A program made the position numbers and the translations under genes. 64,000 nt of DNA from Stenomitos rutilans HA7619-LM2 (GTDB lineage: Bacteria; Cyanobacteriota; Cyanobacteriia; Leptolyngbyales; Leptolyngbyaceae). Below are positions 18,480-28,374 of this stretch, one piece after another (position 1 is the first letter of the stretch; every line of letters starts with the position of its first letter). The stretch covers positions 1 to 64,000 of the forward strand of contig JAHHIE010000001.1 of the NCBI GenBank assembly GCA_019358945.1, read 5' to 3'. Under the pieces are notes generated by a model. The model did not search any database. It had not been told where the DNA came from and was given only the letters and a program-made list of their open reading frames with translations.

Positions 18480-19565
18480 ATGTCCAATTCTTTTTTGCCC
18501 AAAAAAGCGCCCAATGTTTTGAACCAGGAAACGCTGGAAAGAGCACTGGTGGTACTGCGCCAACCGTTTGCGATTGCCGTTCTCGCATCATTAGGGCTAC
18601 ATGGTCTGCTGTGGGCAGCGTTGCCGAACATTCTGGCTGAGACAGCAAAGGAAGCAGACACGAAGCAACGAGTTCGGACTATAGAGTTGTCGCCGGCCGA
18701 GCAAGGTCAACTGCCATCGCTAGGTCTTACTGCGATACCGCCAACGCTGTTGCCTACCACTCCCACCAAGCCAGCACAGTCAAACACCAAGCTGCCCGAT
18801 CCCAAGCGGTACAACGATCCATCCCTTTACAACTTTCCACTGATTCAACCGCCACCGCCCGACGTTTTTCCCTCGTTTGGGCTACCGCCAACCACGTTTG
18901 ATTTCAATCCACCGACGGTTAAAAAGACACCGAAGTCCTCTCCCAAGCCCACAACCAAGCCCACAACGCCGTCTGCACCACCGAACGAATCGAGAGCCGC
19001 AACGACACCAGATAAAAATTCACCTGGGGAGACGAATACACCCGTTGACCCCAACGCACCTGTCAGGCCAGAAACACTTTCATCTCAGCAGGTTGCTGCG
19101 CTACAGAAAGACGCTGAGCGATCGCGCCAACTAAGAAGCCTCTACGCCTTCAATGGTCCGACCAGTCTCACAGAACGTTCTGAGATCGGAAATCAGAATG
19201 CAACCAAGCTTTTTGAGTCTGCTGATAAATTGTCTGGTGGTAACTACAAGAAAACACATTTTGGAGTTCCATTAGGTAACGTTATCAGCGATCTCTTTCC
19301 AAAAGAAGCATGTCCTTACGTTAAAACAGGAGCGATAGCTTCAGTTGCCGCAATTGTTAAGCCTGATGCCCAACTGGCAGAACCGCCAAGCATTTTAGTG
19401 CCTTCAGGATTCAAAGGGCTTGATGATCTTGCAATCGACTACGTGGCAAAGAAAGATTACACCAAAGCAGAAGGGTTCAGTACCGACGGAAACTATCAAG
19501 TTCTTCGATTCAACTTCTTCTTCGATCCTAAATCAGCTTGCCCTACCTCTGATAATCCTGCTTAA
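18480..19565 (+). CDS. TonB-like single-pass membrane protein with a Pro-rich periplasmic region
   Basis: 361 residues. A cytoplasmic N-terminus precedes one transmembrane helix (AIAVLASLGLHGLLWAALP, about 32-50). Residues 75-205 are Pro/Thr/Lys-rich (LLPTTPTKPAQ, KKTPKSSPKPTTKPTTP), typical of TonB-type periplasm-spanning arms. The C-terminal 130 residues are globular, with two Cys (KEACPYVK, KSACPTSD) that may form a disulfide. A classical TonB C-terminal domain is not obvious. It could be a divergent energy transducer; partner unknown. It is not next to ExbB/ExbD, which lie at 45.3 kb. Confidence 0.72.
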   Translation: MSNSFLPKKAPNVLNQETLERALVVLRQPFAIAVLASLGLHGLLWAALPNILAETAKEADTKQRVRTIELSPAEQGQLPSLGLTAIPPTLLPTTPTKPAQSNTKLPDPKRYNDPSLYNFPLIQPPPPDVFPSFGLPPTTFDFNPPTVKKTPKSSPKPTTKPTTPSAPPNESRAATTPDKNSPGETNTPVDPNAPVRPETLSSQQVAALQKDAERSRQLRSLYAFNGPTSLTERSEIGNQNATKLFESADKLSGGNYKKTHFGVPLGNVISDLFPKEACPYVKTGAIASVAAIVKPDAQLAEPPSILVPSGFKGLDDLAIDYVAKKDYTKAEGFSTDGNYQVLRFNFFFDPKSACPTSDNPA

Positions 19566-19685
19566 ACGACTCAGTTCATCGCAGATATCTACGCAAGCGT
19601 TGTCAGAGTGACGTGTGTGCCCCTAAATACGCTACTCTTGGCTGAGATAAGATGGGTTTCGTTATTTGGCTCCGTGCGATCGTCT

Positions 19686-20744
19686 ATGGTTTTTGATGCG
19701 TCTTTTGCAGATCAGCTTGCAGCATCGGCTGAGCGGCTGTTTTACCTGATCAATCGCTTTCACGAAGCGACCGTTTTAGTGGTGGGCGACCTGACGCTGG
19801 ATGAGTTTCTCACCGGGCAGGTCGAGCGGCTATCGCGTGAAGCACCCGTCCTCATTATTCGCCATGAGACGACGCGACAGGTGCCGGGTGGTGGAGCCAA
19901 TGCCGTCTATAACTTTGCGAAACTGGGCGCGCAGGTGAAAGCGGTAGGGCTGTTGGGCGTTGATGACCAGGGCAAAGCACTGCGGGGCATTTTTGAAGAG
20001 GCAGGTATTGATACGCAAGGCATTTTTCTAGATAGCGATCGTCCCACCGTCACCAAAACACGCATTTCCGGTCATGCACGCCAGTCTGTAACTCAGCAAA
20101 TTGTAAGGGTCGATCGCAAGTCGGATGCACTGCCCAACGAATCGCTTCAGCATCAGCTTGCTGACTACATCCAGCAGAACATTGGGTCGGTTGATGCGGT
20201 CGTTTGTTCTGATTATGGCGATGGTACGCTGACGCAACCCGTGATTGCTGCGGCACTTGCCCATCCGCTCTGCGTTGTGGATGCTCAAACCAGGCTCGAT
20301 CGCTACAAAGGCGCGACGGTCTTCACCCCCAATCTGCCCGAAGCCGAGCAAGCCGTTGGCTATTCCCTGGTTGGCCCATCGGTCAATCCTTTTGACCTGA
20401 CGCAACTTCAGCAAGGTGGACACGATCTCTTGCAATTGACGCAGGCGAAGCAGGCATTGATTACCCGTGGCGAAGCAGGCATGAGTTTGTTCGATCGCAA
20501 TGGCACTCAGCACCACATTCCTGCCTTCAACCGCACCGACGTTTTTGATGTAACGGGTGCGGGGGACACCGTCGTGGCTGGTTTTACGCTAGGGCTAATC
20601 GTTGGAGCATCGGCGTGGGAAGCAACGGTACTCGGTAATCTCGCTGCTAGCATTGTCGTCCGGCAGTTTGGTACGACACCCACAACCCAAACTGAGATGA
20701 AAGCTGCACTGCAAGCGCTTTTAGATAAAGCACAGCAGGCGTAA
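19686..20744 (+). CDS. PfkB-family sugar kinase, heptose-7-phosphate kinase type (HldE/RfaE domain I)
   Basis: Start taken at ATG 19686 (frame open from 19608). 352 residues of ribokinase fold: VLVVGDLTLDEFLTG, then REAPVLIIRHETTRQVPGGGANAVYNFAKLGA in part, and the PfkB signature DVTGAGDTVVAGFTLGL with catalytic Asp. This arrangement is that of HldA/RfaE1, which phosphorylates D-glycero-D-manno-heptose 7-phosphate for lipopolysaccharide or S-layer sugars. No adenylyltransferase domain follows, so it is kinase-only. Exact sugar specificity is inferred. Confidence 0.82.
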   Translation: MVFDASFADQLAASAERLFYLINRFHEATVLVVGDLTLDEFLTGQVERLSREAPVLIIRHETTRQVPGGGANAVYNFAKLGAQVKAVGLLGVDDQGKALRGIFEEAGIDTQGIFLDSDRPTVTKTRISGHARQSVTQQIVRVDRKSDALPNESLQHQLADYIQQNIGSVDAVVCSDYGDGTLTQPVIAAALAHPLCVVDAQTRLDRYKGATVFTPNLPEAEQAVGYSLVGPSVNPFDLTQLQQGGHDLLQLTQAKQALITRGEAGMSLFDRNGTQHHIPAFNRTDVFDVTGAGDTVVAGFTLGLIVGASAWEATVLGNLAASIVVRQFGTTPTTQTEMKAALQALLDKAQQA

Positions 20745-20947
20745 AAGGTAAAAGGCAGAAGAAGGCAGAAAGCAGGAGGCAAAAGACAGAACAACTCAAA
20801 ACTTCTCCGTGCTCCCCTCGCGCCCTTGTCTCCCCCTGCCCCCCCGCCCCCACTCCCTCTTAAAAAAAGGCATTTAGAATTTCTTAATAGTACAAATATA
20901 CTGTTTTGTGTGTAGAATACTCACAGCAGAACATTGAGGAACTTTCG

Positions 20948-21214
20948 ATGCAACCAGCACTCAACTTCTCGCTCGAAATTGTGGATGGCGAACGTCTGGG
21001 CAAGCTCGCTGTGCCCTACGTTCAGATGGCTCGATGGCTGAACTTCTTAACCTCGCCCCATTACGGCGCTGAAATTATCTTCGCTGAGCAAGGTAGAGAT
21101 GGCGTGACTATCTATTTCGATGCTTGCGAGGGCATGTATAGTTATTTGAGCGATCGTATCCACCCTGAAGCTAAAGCTCCACAGCGAGAAGCATCCCTGC
21201 CAATTGCCAGCTAA
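20948..21214 (+). CDS. Small conserved hypothetical protein
   Basis: 88 residues from ATG 20948, with GAGGA 7 nt upstream supporting this start over the longer frame from 20906. Soluble, mixed alpha/beta (FSLEIVDGERLGKLAVPYVQ, then AEIIFAEQGRDGVTIYFDA). The sequence looks coding and cyanobacterial in type, but I cannot name a family. Confidence 0.65.
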   Translation: MQPALNFSLEIVDGERLGKLAVPYVQMARWLNFLTSPHYGAEIIFAEQGRDGVTIYFDACEGMYSYLSDRIHPEAKAPQREASLPIAS

Positions 21215-21238
21215 TGCTCGCCTTCTGATGCATAGTGG

Positions 21239-24025
21239 TTAGGTTTGAGCATTCACGCTGGCGCAAAACTCACGATCTTTAGGATCAGCGCTAGGGTTTG
21301 TGGTCAAGTAGTCGTGTAACCAGGTACAACTCCGTTGAATCAGTGCATCCAGGTTGAGGTTTGCTAAATTCCAGATCACAATTTTTCCGTCATCACTGCC
21401 CGTTGCCAGAGTTTTTCCATCAGGGCTAAAGCTCAAGCCAAAAATGCTGTTGCTGTAGCCTGCTAGGGTAGCCAGCAGCGTACCATCACGTTTCCAAAGC
21501 TTAACAGTGCGATCGTCACTGGCCGAGGCAATGGTCTGTCCATCTGGGCTAAACGTTACTCGGTTAATAATGTCTTTATGACCGCCAAAGGTCGCAATGA
21601 CAGTACCGTCTAGTTTCCAGAGATTGATTATCTGATCAAGACCAGCAGATGCAAGTACTTGTCCATCAGGGCTAAAGGCAATACTGCGAACGCCGGCCGT
21701 AAGCGTCGGGAACGTTTTCAATAGTTTGCCATCGAGGCTCCAGAGCTTAATGGTTTTGTCACTACTGCCAGTGGCGATCGTTTTGCCATCGGGGCTAAAA
21801 CTAACATCATTAACTGTATCTCCATGCCCACACAAGATTGTGGAGAGTGTGCCATCGCGTTGCCAGAGCCGCACTGTCTTGTCTACGCTGGCAGAAGCAA
21901 GTAACTGGCTGTCGGGGCTAATGTTGAGATTAACGATGAGATTCTGCCCCTCAAGGGTTTTGAGGAACATACCATTGCGATTCCATAGTTTTACCGGTTC
22001 CATACCGGCTGAGGCGATGAACTGTCCGTCAGGACTGAGTTGAACGGCAAATACTCTATCGTGATGTCCTTTCAGAGTTGATCGTAGTGTTCCATTGGGC
22101 TTCCAAAGCTTGATGGTTTTGTCACTACTGGCAGAGGCAAGAACTTGTCCGTCGCGGCTGAAACTAAGGCTATTTACAGCTTTCTGATGCCCAACGAGAA
22201 TTGTCATCAGGCTATTGTCTTGCTTCCAAAGCTTGATGGTGCGATCCTGGCTTGCTGTTGCAATAAACTGCCCATCAGGGCTAAAACTGACTCCATTAAC
22301 GAGTGAGCTATGCCCATAGAGTGTGCCGAGCAGTGTACCATCCTGCCTCCAAAGTTTGACCGTTTTGTCGCCGCTGCCGGAAGCAATAATCTGATCGTCT
22401 GGACTAAAAGCAACACCATAAACCGCATCAGTATGCCCACTAAATGTTTTCAGCAGCGTCCCGTCGCGCCTCCAAAGTTTAACGGTATTATCGACACCGG
22501 CTGTCGCGATGACCTGATTGTCATGGCTGAAACTAACTTCACTGACAATGCCACTGTGTCCTACAAGCGTTTTGCTTAATTTACCGTCAGATGTCCAGAG
22601 TTTTACTGTACCGTCATCACTAGCAGTTGCTAAGGTCGTTCCGTCTGAAGTAAACCTAACACTACGGACACGTAGACTATGCGCCCCGAAACGTTTGAGC
22701 AGACGACCATCTCGATTCCATAGAATGACTGTACCGTCTATGTCTCCTGATGCAATCGTCTGACCGTCGGGGCTGAAATCAACCGCCGAAAGTCCACTCT
22801 GGTGCCCGTTGAGCGTTTTCAGTACTTTACCGTCTAATTGCCACAATCTCACGGTTTTATCGTTGCTGGCAGAAGCAATCATCTGACCGTCTGGACTAAA
22901 ACTGATATCTCTTACAACACCTTGATGTCCCTCTAGGGAGGCAATGAGTTGCCCATTCGGTTTCCACAATTTGATTGTTTTATCGCCACTACCCGAAGCA
23001 AGTAGCTGCCCATCAAAGCGAAACCGTACTTGCCCAACCCAATCTTTATGCCCCTCTAAGCGGTTTTGTTCTCTAACTCGGTATACCGCTTGCCCAAACG
23101 TCGTTAACACCTCATTCCGGGTCTCTTGCTGCGCCCAGTTTGCTTGCTTTAGTAGCCTGGCTGTACGTAATCCTTGAATCAGTGCGTCAAACTCCCGATT
23201 TAAGGTAAACATTGCCTCTGATGTGGCACGGAGAGCGTTTATTTCACCAATCACGGCTTGCTTGCGATGATCTTCGGCGATTCGATACTGTTGAAACGCA
23301 ACTAACCCAAGCACTGATGAAACAACTAACCCCAGCGTGACGCTGGCAAGCACTAATTGCTGCCGTCGAGCGTCTGTCTTTTGTCGTGCGGTTTCCGCTA
23401 AGCGGCTCGTGATGACGTACTCTTGCTGTAGTTCGATTGGGTACGGCGCTGTATGCCGCCCATCCGCAAGCCATTGCTCTGCCCGTTCAAGCACATTGCC
23501 TCGCATCAGCCAGCTCTCGTCGCGGTTTTGCTTTTCCCACTCGATCGCCGCTCTTAGCAGACGAGTGTGAAGGCGGACATGCTCCAAATCGGTGTCAAGC
23601 GCTTTTAACAACGTTTGCAAGGCGCTGTCAAAGTCATCACGATCGCGGAAATAGATCCAATTGAGTGCTGATAGGCTTGGGTGAACGTCTTTGGCATCTA
23701 CATCCTTTCGCAAAATGGGCAATAGCCGCTTGTTCAGCTTAATTGCCTGCTCCAATTCGATTCCACATTCAGCGGAGTTAAGCGAGTCAGGGCTAATGAT
23801 GAATAAAAATGTGTCGCCTGCAATAATTCCGTCAGAAATTTCTTGTCGCCATTCTGCATTCGGCGGAATACTGTCCCAATCAACCCAAGCAATTCGATTG
23901 TTAGCTTGAAGGGCTTCCCAAAGCTGTTGGACAAAAGCTTTATCACGGCGCGAGTAAGAGATGAACGCTTCATAGTTCAACTTAGCCGTGTGAGAACTGG
24001 GTTTCGGTGGATTGGGTATAGACAT
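21239..24025 (-). CDS. Membrane-anchored TIR domain protein with 14 WD40 repeats
   Basis: 928 residues. The TIR domain spans about 17-140: YEAFISYSRRDKAFV (box 1), a WVDWDSIPP loop, and SAECGIELEQA with candidate NADase glutamate Glu90. A helical linker (150-220) precedes one transmembrane helix (about 224-245) and another helical segment. From about 323 to the end are 14 WD40 repeats of about 41 residues (GH...V..VSFSPDG..IASAS.DKTVKLW), enough for two seven-bladed propellers. No NACHT or other NTPase lies between. In bacteria TIR domains often deplete NAD+ in immunity; propellers sense ligands. It follows the protease gene at 24131 by 105 bp on the same strand. Confidence 0.92.
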   Translation of the reverse strand: MSIPNPPKPSSHTAKLNYEAFISYSRRDKAFVQQLWEALQANNRIAWVDWDSIPPNAEWRQEISDGIIAGDTFLFIISPDSLNSAECGIELEQAIKLNKRLLPILRKDVDAKDVHPSLSALNWIYFRDRDDFDSALQTLLKALDTDLEHVRLHTRLLRAAIEWEKQNRDESWLMRGNVLERAEQWLADGRHTAPYPIELQQEYVITSRLAETARQKTDARRQQLVLASVTLGLVVSSVLGLVAFQQYRIAEDHRKQAVIGEINALRATSEAMFTLNREFDALIQGLRTARLLKQANWAQQETRNEVLTTFGQAVYRVREQNRLEGHKDWVGQVRFRFDGQLLASGSGDKTIKLWKPNGQLIASLEGHQGVVRDISFSPDGQMIASASNDKTVRLWQLDGKVLKTLNGHQSGLSAVDFSPDGQTIASGDIDGTVILWNRDGRLLKRFGAHSLRVRSVRFTSDGTTLATASDDGTVKLWTSDGKLSKTLVGHSGIVSEVSFSHDNQVIATAGVDNTVKLWRRDGTLLKTFSGHTDAVYGVAFSPDDQIIASGSGDKTVKLWRQDGTLLGTLYGHSSLVNGVSFSPDGQFIATASQDRTIKLWKQDNSLMTILVGHQKAVNSLSFSRDGQVLASASSDKTIKLWKPNGTLRSTLKGHHDRVFAVQLSPDGQFIASAGMEPVKLWNRNGMFLKTLEGQNLIVNLNISPDSQLLASASVDKTVRLWQRDGTLSTILCGHGDTVNDVSFSPDGKTIATGSSDKTIKLWSLDGKLLKTFPTLTAGVRSIAFSPDGQVLASAGLDQIINLWKLDGTVIATFGGHKDIINRVTFSPDGQTIASASDDRTVKLWKRDGTLLATLAGYSNSIFGLSFSPDGKTLATGSDDGKIVIWNLANLNLDALIQRSCTWLHDYLTTNPSADPKDREFCASVNAQT

Positions 24026-24130
24026 GTAGCGTTCTACCTAAGGGAATTGAGAAGCTATAAATTCGTGCTTAAGTTTAGCTTGAAGCAATACGCAAGCTAA
24101 GTTACGACACTTTATGCTGTCTGACGAATA

Positions 24131-27100
24131 TCATCTAGAAGTAATTGTGTCGCCCAAATTTGCTGTCCACGCGTCAGGAGAACTGAGACCAAACTGTTTG
24201 CTCTCAACCCATTCGGACTTGATGAGCGACCACCAATCTCGCGCTAAGCCGTTCAACACGTAGTCGTAGGGAAGCCAGCCGTAGCCGCCTTCGCCCCAGT
24301 TTACGCCCCACGAATTTTTAATCAGCAATGCGCCTGGGTTCGTTGCATTTTTGATTTGCTTATAGTCGTTGTAGCCAACGGCGATCGCGGCATGTCCTCC
24401 TTCCTGCTTATCATCCAGCGTGGGATACGGAATATGTCCCGGTGGATTGGTTTTGTCGCGAATCGAGTCGTAGACCGTAAAGCCAAACATACAGGGAAAC
24501 CCGCCGACCAGGATAGTTTTAATTTGCGCTAACAGCTCTCGCGCAGGCATCGCGGCACCATCCAGGCGAAAGTAGGTAATTGTCTGGTAGTTTTGGGCAA
24601 AGGCGTAGCAAAAGGCAGAGGGGTCATCGTCAAATTTTGCTTCATCGTAGGGGCAATATTCTTCTGGCGGTACACCAAACAACACCATTGCTTTCATGGT
24701 TTCGCGCACCGATGCCCCTGTATCCCCTTCACGGTGCATCAAGTTACGAGTGACTTTGTAGAGAAAGCGGCGGGACGCATCGAGCGCATCTCCAAGGCTC
24801 TTCTTTTCAAAGTATTCAAGTAACGCAACGCCAGCATGAGCAGTACACGCATCAAGTTCGCCTTGATCTTCTACTTCTGAACACCAGATACTGAGATCGA
24901 CCGAATCAGGAAGTATGAGATAAGTGGTGTTGCATTCTTCTGCCTGTTGAGAAAGCGCACGATACATTTTTCCAGTCACCGGAAGCTGTAGTGAGCAGCG
25001 ATCGCAGTTAAGATCGACTCGGATGAAGGTCTGATCTCCTCTGGGTATAGCGTTAATTTCGCTGTTTTTGTTAGTACCAGCTTGTTGAGCTTTTCCTGAT
25101 AGCGTAACATAGCGCTCGGCATTGACAAAAAGCTGCTCTTTAATCCATTTTTTTACTACTTCTACCAATTGAGTGGGTTGGTTTATTTGGCTGATGTCCT
25201 TCTCTACAGACGGAGTAGATTTGTGGAGGGCAGATGTCACCAGCGGTTGTAGTTGTTCAAACATATCTAAGCCCACGCTTGATAGCTCCTGCTGCCTAAA
25301 CTCCGCTTTAAGAATAGCCAGAGTTTCCACCAGGGATTCATACTCTTTCGTGAGTCTGTCAATATCTCCTGAAACATCAACAATTAAGCCGTTTAGAATA
25401 CGACTAATCTCTTGTACTTGTGAAAAATATGCAATCACTCTAAAGCGCCTCAATCCATCTCTAAAGGCTTCTTTAGGCTCATTATATTTACCAATTGGAG
25501 AAATGAGATAGGCGATCGCTTTGGCGATCGGATACAGCGTGAAGCGAAGAATCAATTCAAGGAATTGTCTAGCCAAAGCCTGCTTTTCTTCTATGGTTTT
25601 GCTAGATTCATTAATCTCTTGAGCGATTTTCTTTAAAGCTACCTCGCTGCTAGAGTCTAAAGCATTAACTGGTATCACTGGCTGAACCATCTCAACCCAG
25701 TGCACAGAATTAGGTGGTTTAGAAACGTCCTGAATGCTTAAAACAATTTTGTCGATTGTCTCAAAAATATGAATTTTACTGAAATAGCGAATCAGTCCCT
25801 CAAGTCCACCTAGATCAGCAATCAAGCTGGCAGTGAGATCATCTGGCAATGGCGGCTCCAAATTGACAAACTTCTCTTGGGACATCTTCTGTAACTGCTC
25901 AATGTCAGCTAACTTGAATTTGCCGTCTGGTTCAGGTTCTCCTCTTGCTACCTGAAAACGCTTTACAGCTTCCTGTGTGATTTGCTCATCAAAGTAACCC
26001 GTTGTGGGAGCATCGTAGTATCCCAGTGCTCGCAAGCGCTCTTGAATGTACGTGATGGCTGGTTGAGCCACCCCTGGCTGGTAGCTTGGATAGCGAAAAA
26101 TATTACTGGAAACATATCCTTTTCCCTGCTCTAACCAATCAGCCAGCCGTAAAAGTCGCTTCGACTCAGTGCTCATTCCGTTCTCGCTGTCTGAAGGCTG
26201 ATTGACAATATTAACCAGTGACTTATAGCTAGTTTTAAGCGCCTCTTCTAGAAACTTACTATCAACCGGAAGTGTTTTATCTATACAGGTAGCCAGTTGA
26301 ATCAAAACCTCAATAATCGGTTCAAGACGCTTTTGTAGTTTTTCTTCGATCTCCTTTAGTACAGGTAGTACAGGTTCTTGACCATCAGCTTTTTTACCAC
26401 TTTCATCAAAGAGAAATCGATCGATATCCTCCAAGCCTCCCAACTGGTTAATAATATTAGGAATTCCACCTTCCTCTTCCTTGATTAGTCTAAATATGTA
26501 TTTTTTTAGCTCTTTAAACCGTTTTTTTGGCACTGGAGCAGAAGGTAGTACTCTTCGCAGATCTTCATTTTCATACTTCTTAATTAGCTTTTCCCAAGTT
26601 TCCTGGTCAACAATTGCCTCCTCTCTACTTTTTTCTTTTGAAAATTCTTTTTGAAATTCTTTTTGAAAATCTAGAACAGCCTGAGAGGTCTTAGTACCAA
26701 ACAAACCAAGCGGCTTATCAACTTCAAACGAATTAGGTGGAGCTTCAAGTAGCGCTTGAATATAAATAACACCTGGACCCGACACGCCCGATCGATACTT
26801 GCTGCTGCCTAACTTGCCCACAATTGATATTAAGGCTAATAGCTCTGCTTTGGTGACAGCCGTGTAAATACCCGTTGGGTCAAGCTCTTGATTGATTTGA
26901 AATGCTTTGACCGCTGCCTCAGTTGCTTTACCAAAGTGACCTGGATCATCCGGTTCCAGGAGGTCTTTTTCTTGATCGTCTTGATTACTTGCTTTCGATG
27001 GCTGCTTTAAGCTGTCCAAATCCAACAGATTATTCCTGTAATCAAATTGGTTATTGTCCAATTTCAAATAATGCAACTTTTCGAGGTTATTCTGTAAATC

Positions 27101-27427
27101 CTGTACTGCACTACCTGAACTACCTAAAGATAGAAAACCATCAGTGAATGTGGCAGAAACAAAATGCAACTTAGAGTCAATCTCTTGTGTAAACTCCTCT
27201 TCTAAAATTGACAAGCTATGAGTAATATTGGGATCTACTATTGAGGTGGGGCTCTCTGGTGAGGGTTTCAAAATTTTAATGAGGTCGAGAAATTGTCGAG
27301 CACGATCGACCTCACTACCACCGCTGGACTGCTGGCTCTTCTGAATGTTTCTTACGTTGTCGTGCTTCAGGGTGCAATCTCTCACATCCGGGTAGTCAGG
27401 TACCCAGCCCATGCCTTTTTTACCCAT
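24131..27427 (-). CDS. Multidomain protein: peptidoglycan-binding-like modules plus C-terminal papain-like (C1) protease
   Basis: 1098 residues. It begins GMGWVPDYPDVRDCT, a start typical of bacterial C1A proteases. Peptidoglycan_binding_1-like modules lie at about 93-200, 203-285 and 447-515 (AITYIQERLRALGYYD...TQEAVKRFQ). A long helical region spans 520-780. The protease domain has all papain residues: Gln855 (EDQGELDAC), Cys861, His1012 (GGHAAIAVGY) and Asn1038 (LLIKNSWG). No signal peptide is seen, so it may act inside the cell despite the PG-binding modules. GGAGC 5 nt before the ATG supports the start. It lies just upstream of the TIR-WD40 gene. Confidence 0.88.
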   Translation of the reverse strand: MGKKGMGWVPDYPDVRDCTLKHDNVRNIQKSQQSSGGSEVDRARQFLDLIKILKPSPESPTSIVDPNITHSLSILEEEFTQEIDSKLHFVSATFTDGFLSLGSSGSAVQDLQNNLEKLHYLKLDNNQFDYRNNLLDLDSLKQPSKASNQDDQEKDLLEPDDPGHFGKATEAAVKAFQINQELDPTGIYTAVTKAELLALISIVGKLGSSKYRSGVSGPGVIYIQALLEAPPNSFEVDKPLGLFGTKTSQAVLDFQKEFQKEFSKEKSREEAIVDQETWEKLIKKYENEDLRRVLPSAPVPKKRFKELKKYIFRLIKEEEGGIPNIINQLGGLEDIDRFLFDESGKKADGQEPVLPVLKEIEEKLQKRLEPIIEVLIQLATCIDKTLPVDSKFLEEALKTSYKSLVNIVNQPSDSENGMSTESKRLLRLADWLEQGKGYVSSNIFRYPSYQPGVAQPAITYIQERLRALGYYDAPTTGYFDEQITQEAVKRFQVARGEPEPDGKFKLADIEQLQKMSQEKFVNLEPPLPDDLTASLIADLGGLEGLIRYFSKIHIFETIDKIVLSIQDVSKPPNSVHWVEMVQPVIPVNALDSSSEVALKKIAQEINESSKTIEEKQALARQFLELILRFTLYPIAKAIAYLISPIGKYNEPKEAFRDGLRRFRVIAYFSQVQEISRILNGLIVDVSGDIDRLTKEYESLVETLAILKAEFRQQELSSVGLDMFEQLQPLVTSALHKSTPSVEKDISQINQPTQLVEVVKKWIKEQLFVNAERYVTLSGKAQQAGTNKNSEINAIPRGDQTFIRVDLNCDRCSLQLPVTGKMYRALSQQAEECNTTYLILPDSVDLSIWCSEVEDQGELDACTAHAGVALLEYFEKKSLGDALDASRRFLYKVTRNLMHREGDTGASVRETMKAMVLFGVPPEEYCPYDEAKFDDDPSAFCYAFAQNYQTITYFRLDGAAMPARELLAQIKTILVGGFPCMFGFTVYDSIRDKTNPPGHIPYPTLDDKQEGGHAAIAVGYNDYKQIKNATNPGALLIKNSWGVNWGEGGYGWLPYDYVLNGLARDWWSLIKSEWVESKQFGLSSPDAWTANLGDTITSR

Positions 27428-27547
27428 GCTTGCTCCAGGTTGCGTTGCTCAAAAAAATGAGGCACGATGCAGTGTGCTGCTACTTGTATAACGTGTTCGT
27501 CTAAAATAAAAATGGTTTTCTAACAAAAATTTTGGGTCAAGGAATAA

Positions 27548-28054
27548 ATGGTTGCCACACCCGCAGAGGTGATGTTGCGTTCAGCGACCCCTGATGATGC
27601 GTCTGTTTTGTTCAAATTAATTCAAGCTTTGGCAGACTACGAGCGGTTATCGGTTGCGGTAACGGGTACGCCAGAAGCGCTTAGAGAGCATCTATTTGCT
27701 TCCCGCCCTTATGCAGAAGCGATTCTGGCAGAGGTGGACGGACAAGCTGTGGGCTTCGCGTTGTTCTTCTATAACTATTCAACCTTTTTGACCAAGCCTG
27801 GAATTTACCTGGAAGATTTATTCGTGTTGCCAGAGTATCGACGCTTAGGCATCGGTAAAGCGCTGCTGAACCACTTAGCGCAACGTGCAATCGCCGAAAA
27901 TTGCGGACGGTTAGAATGGAGCGTGCTGGATTGGAATGCACCCGCGATCGCCTTTTACGAAAAAATGGGAGCCACTGTGTTACCCGATTGGCGCATCTGC
28001 CGGGTGACGGGAGGGGGGTTGGCGTTGATGGCTCAAGTAGATGCTGATAGCTGA
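27548..28054 (+). CDS. GNAT family N-acetyltransferase
   Basis: 168 residues with the GNAT core: LRSATPDDASVLFKLIQALA at the start, FALFFYNYSTFLTKPGIYLEDLF in part, and the acetyl-CoA loop LPEYRRLGIGKALLNHLA. C-terminal WSVLDWNAPAIAFYEKMGA resembles the spermidine/diamine acetyltransferase (SSAT) branch. AAGGA 5 nt upstream supports the start. It diverges from the protease gene across a 120-bp gap. The substrate is unproven. Confidence 0.9.
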   Translation: MVATPAEVMLRSATPDDASVLFKLIQALADYERLSVAVTGTPEALREHLFASRPYAEAILAEVDGQAVGFALFFYNYSTFLTKPGIYLEDLFVLPEYRRLGIGKALLNHLAQRAIAENCGRLEWSVLDWNAPAIAFYEKMGATVLPDWRICRVTGGGLALMAQVDADS

Positions 28055-28098
28055 TAACTCAAGCGGCTGCTAGCTGAATCATTGCGTATTGTTCACGG

Positions 28099-28374
28099 AT
28101 GCTTGAGAGCAGTGAGAAAATCCTAGAATTAACAGGCAAATGGGTTCACTCTCAGGAGGACTTGATCGTGTCTATTTGGGTAAACGAACAAATTGATCCA
28201 TCCGGCATCCTGTATTCGTGTATTGCGTGCTGCGATGAAGACCACGCGCAGGATTGTCATCAATCGTTCCAAAACAACTTGACTGATGAACAAATTGCAG
28301 CAGGGTGGATTGCTCGCCTTCGTACCGTTACTTCGTGGGATGACGTGCCTGCAAATGCATTGAAATTAGATTGA
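28099..28374 (+). CDS. Small hypothetical protein
   Basis: 91 residues, acidic and soluble, with three Cys (CIACCDEDHAQDCH, about 41-54). That Cys/His cluster could bind metal but matches no motif I know. The start is weakly supported. It is 45 bp after the GNAT gene and may be co-transcribed. Function unknown. Confidence 0.5.
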   Translation: MLESSEKILELTGKWVHSQEDLIVSIWVNEQIDPSGILYSCIACCDEDHAQDCHQSFQNNLTDEQIAAGWIARLRTVTSWDDVPANALKLD

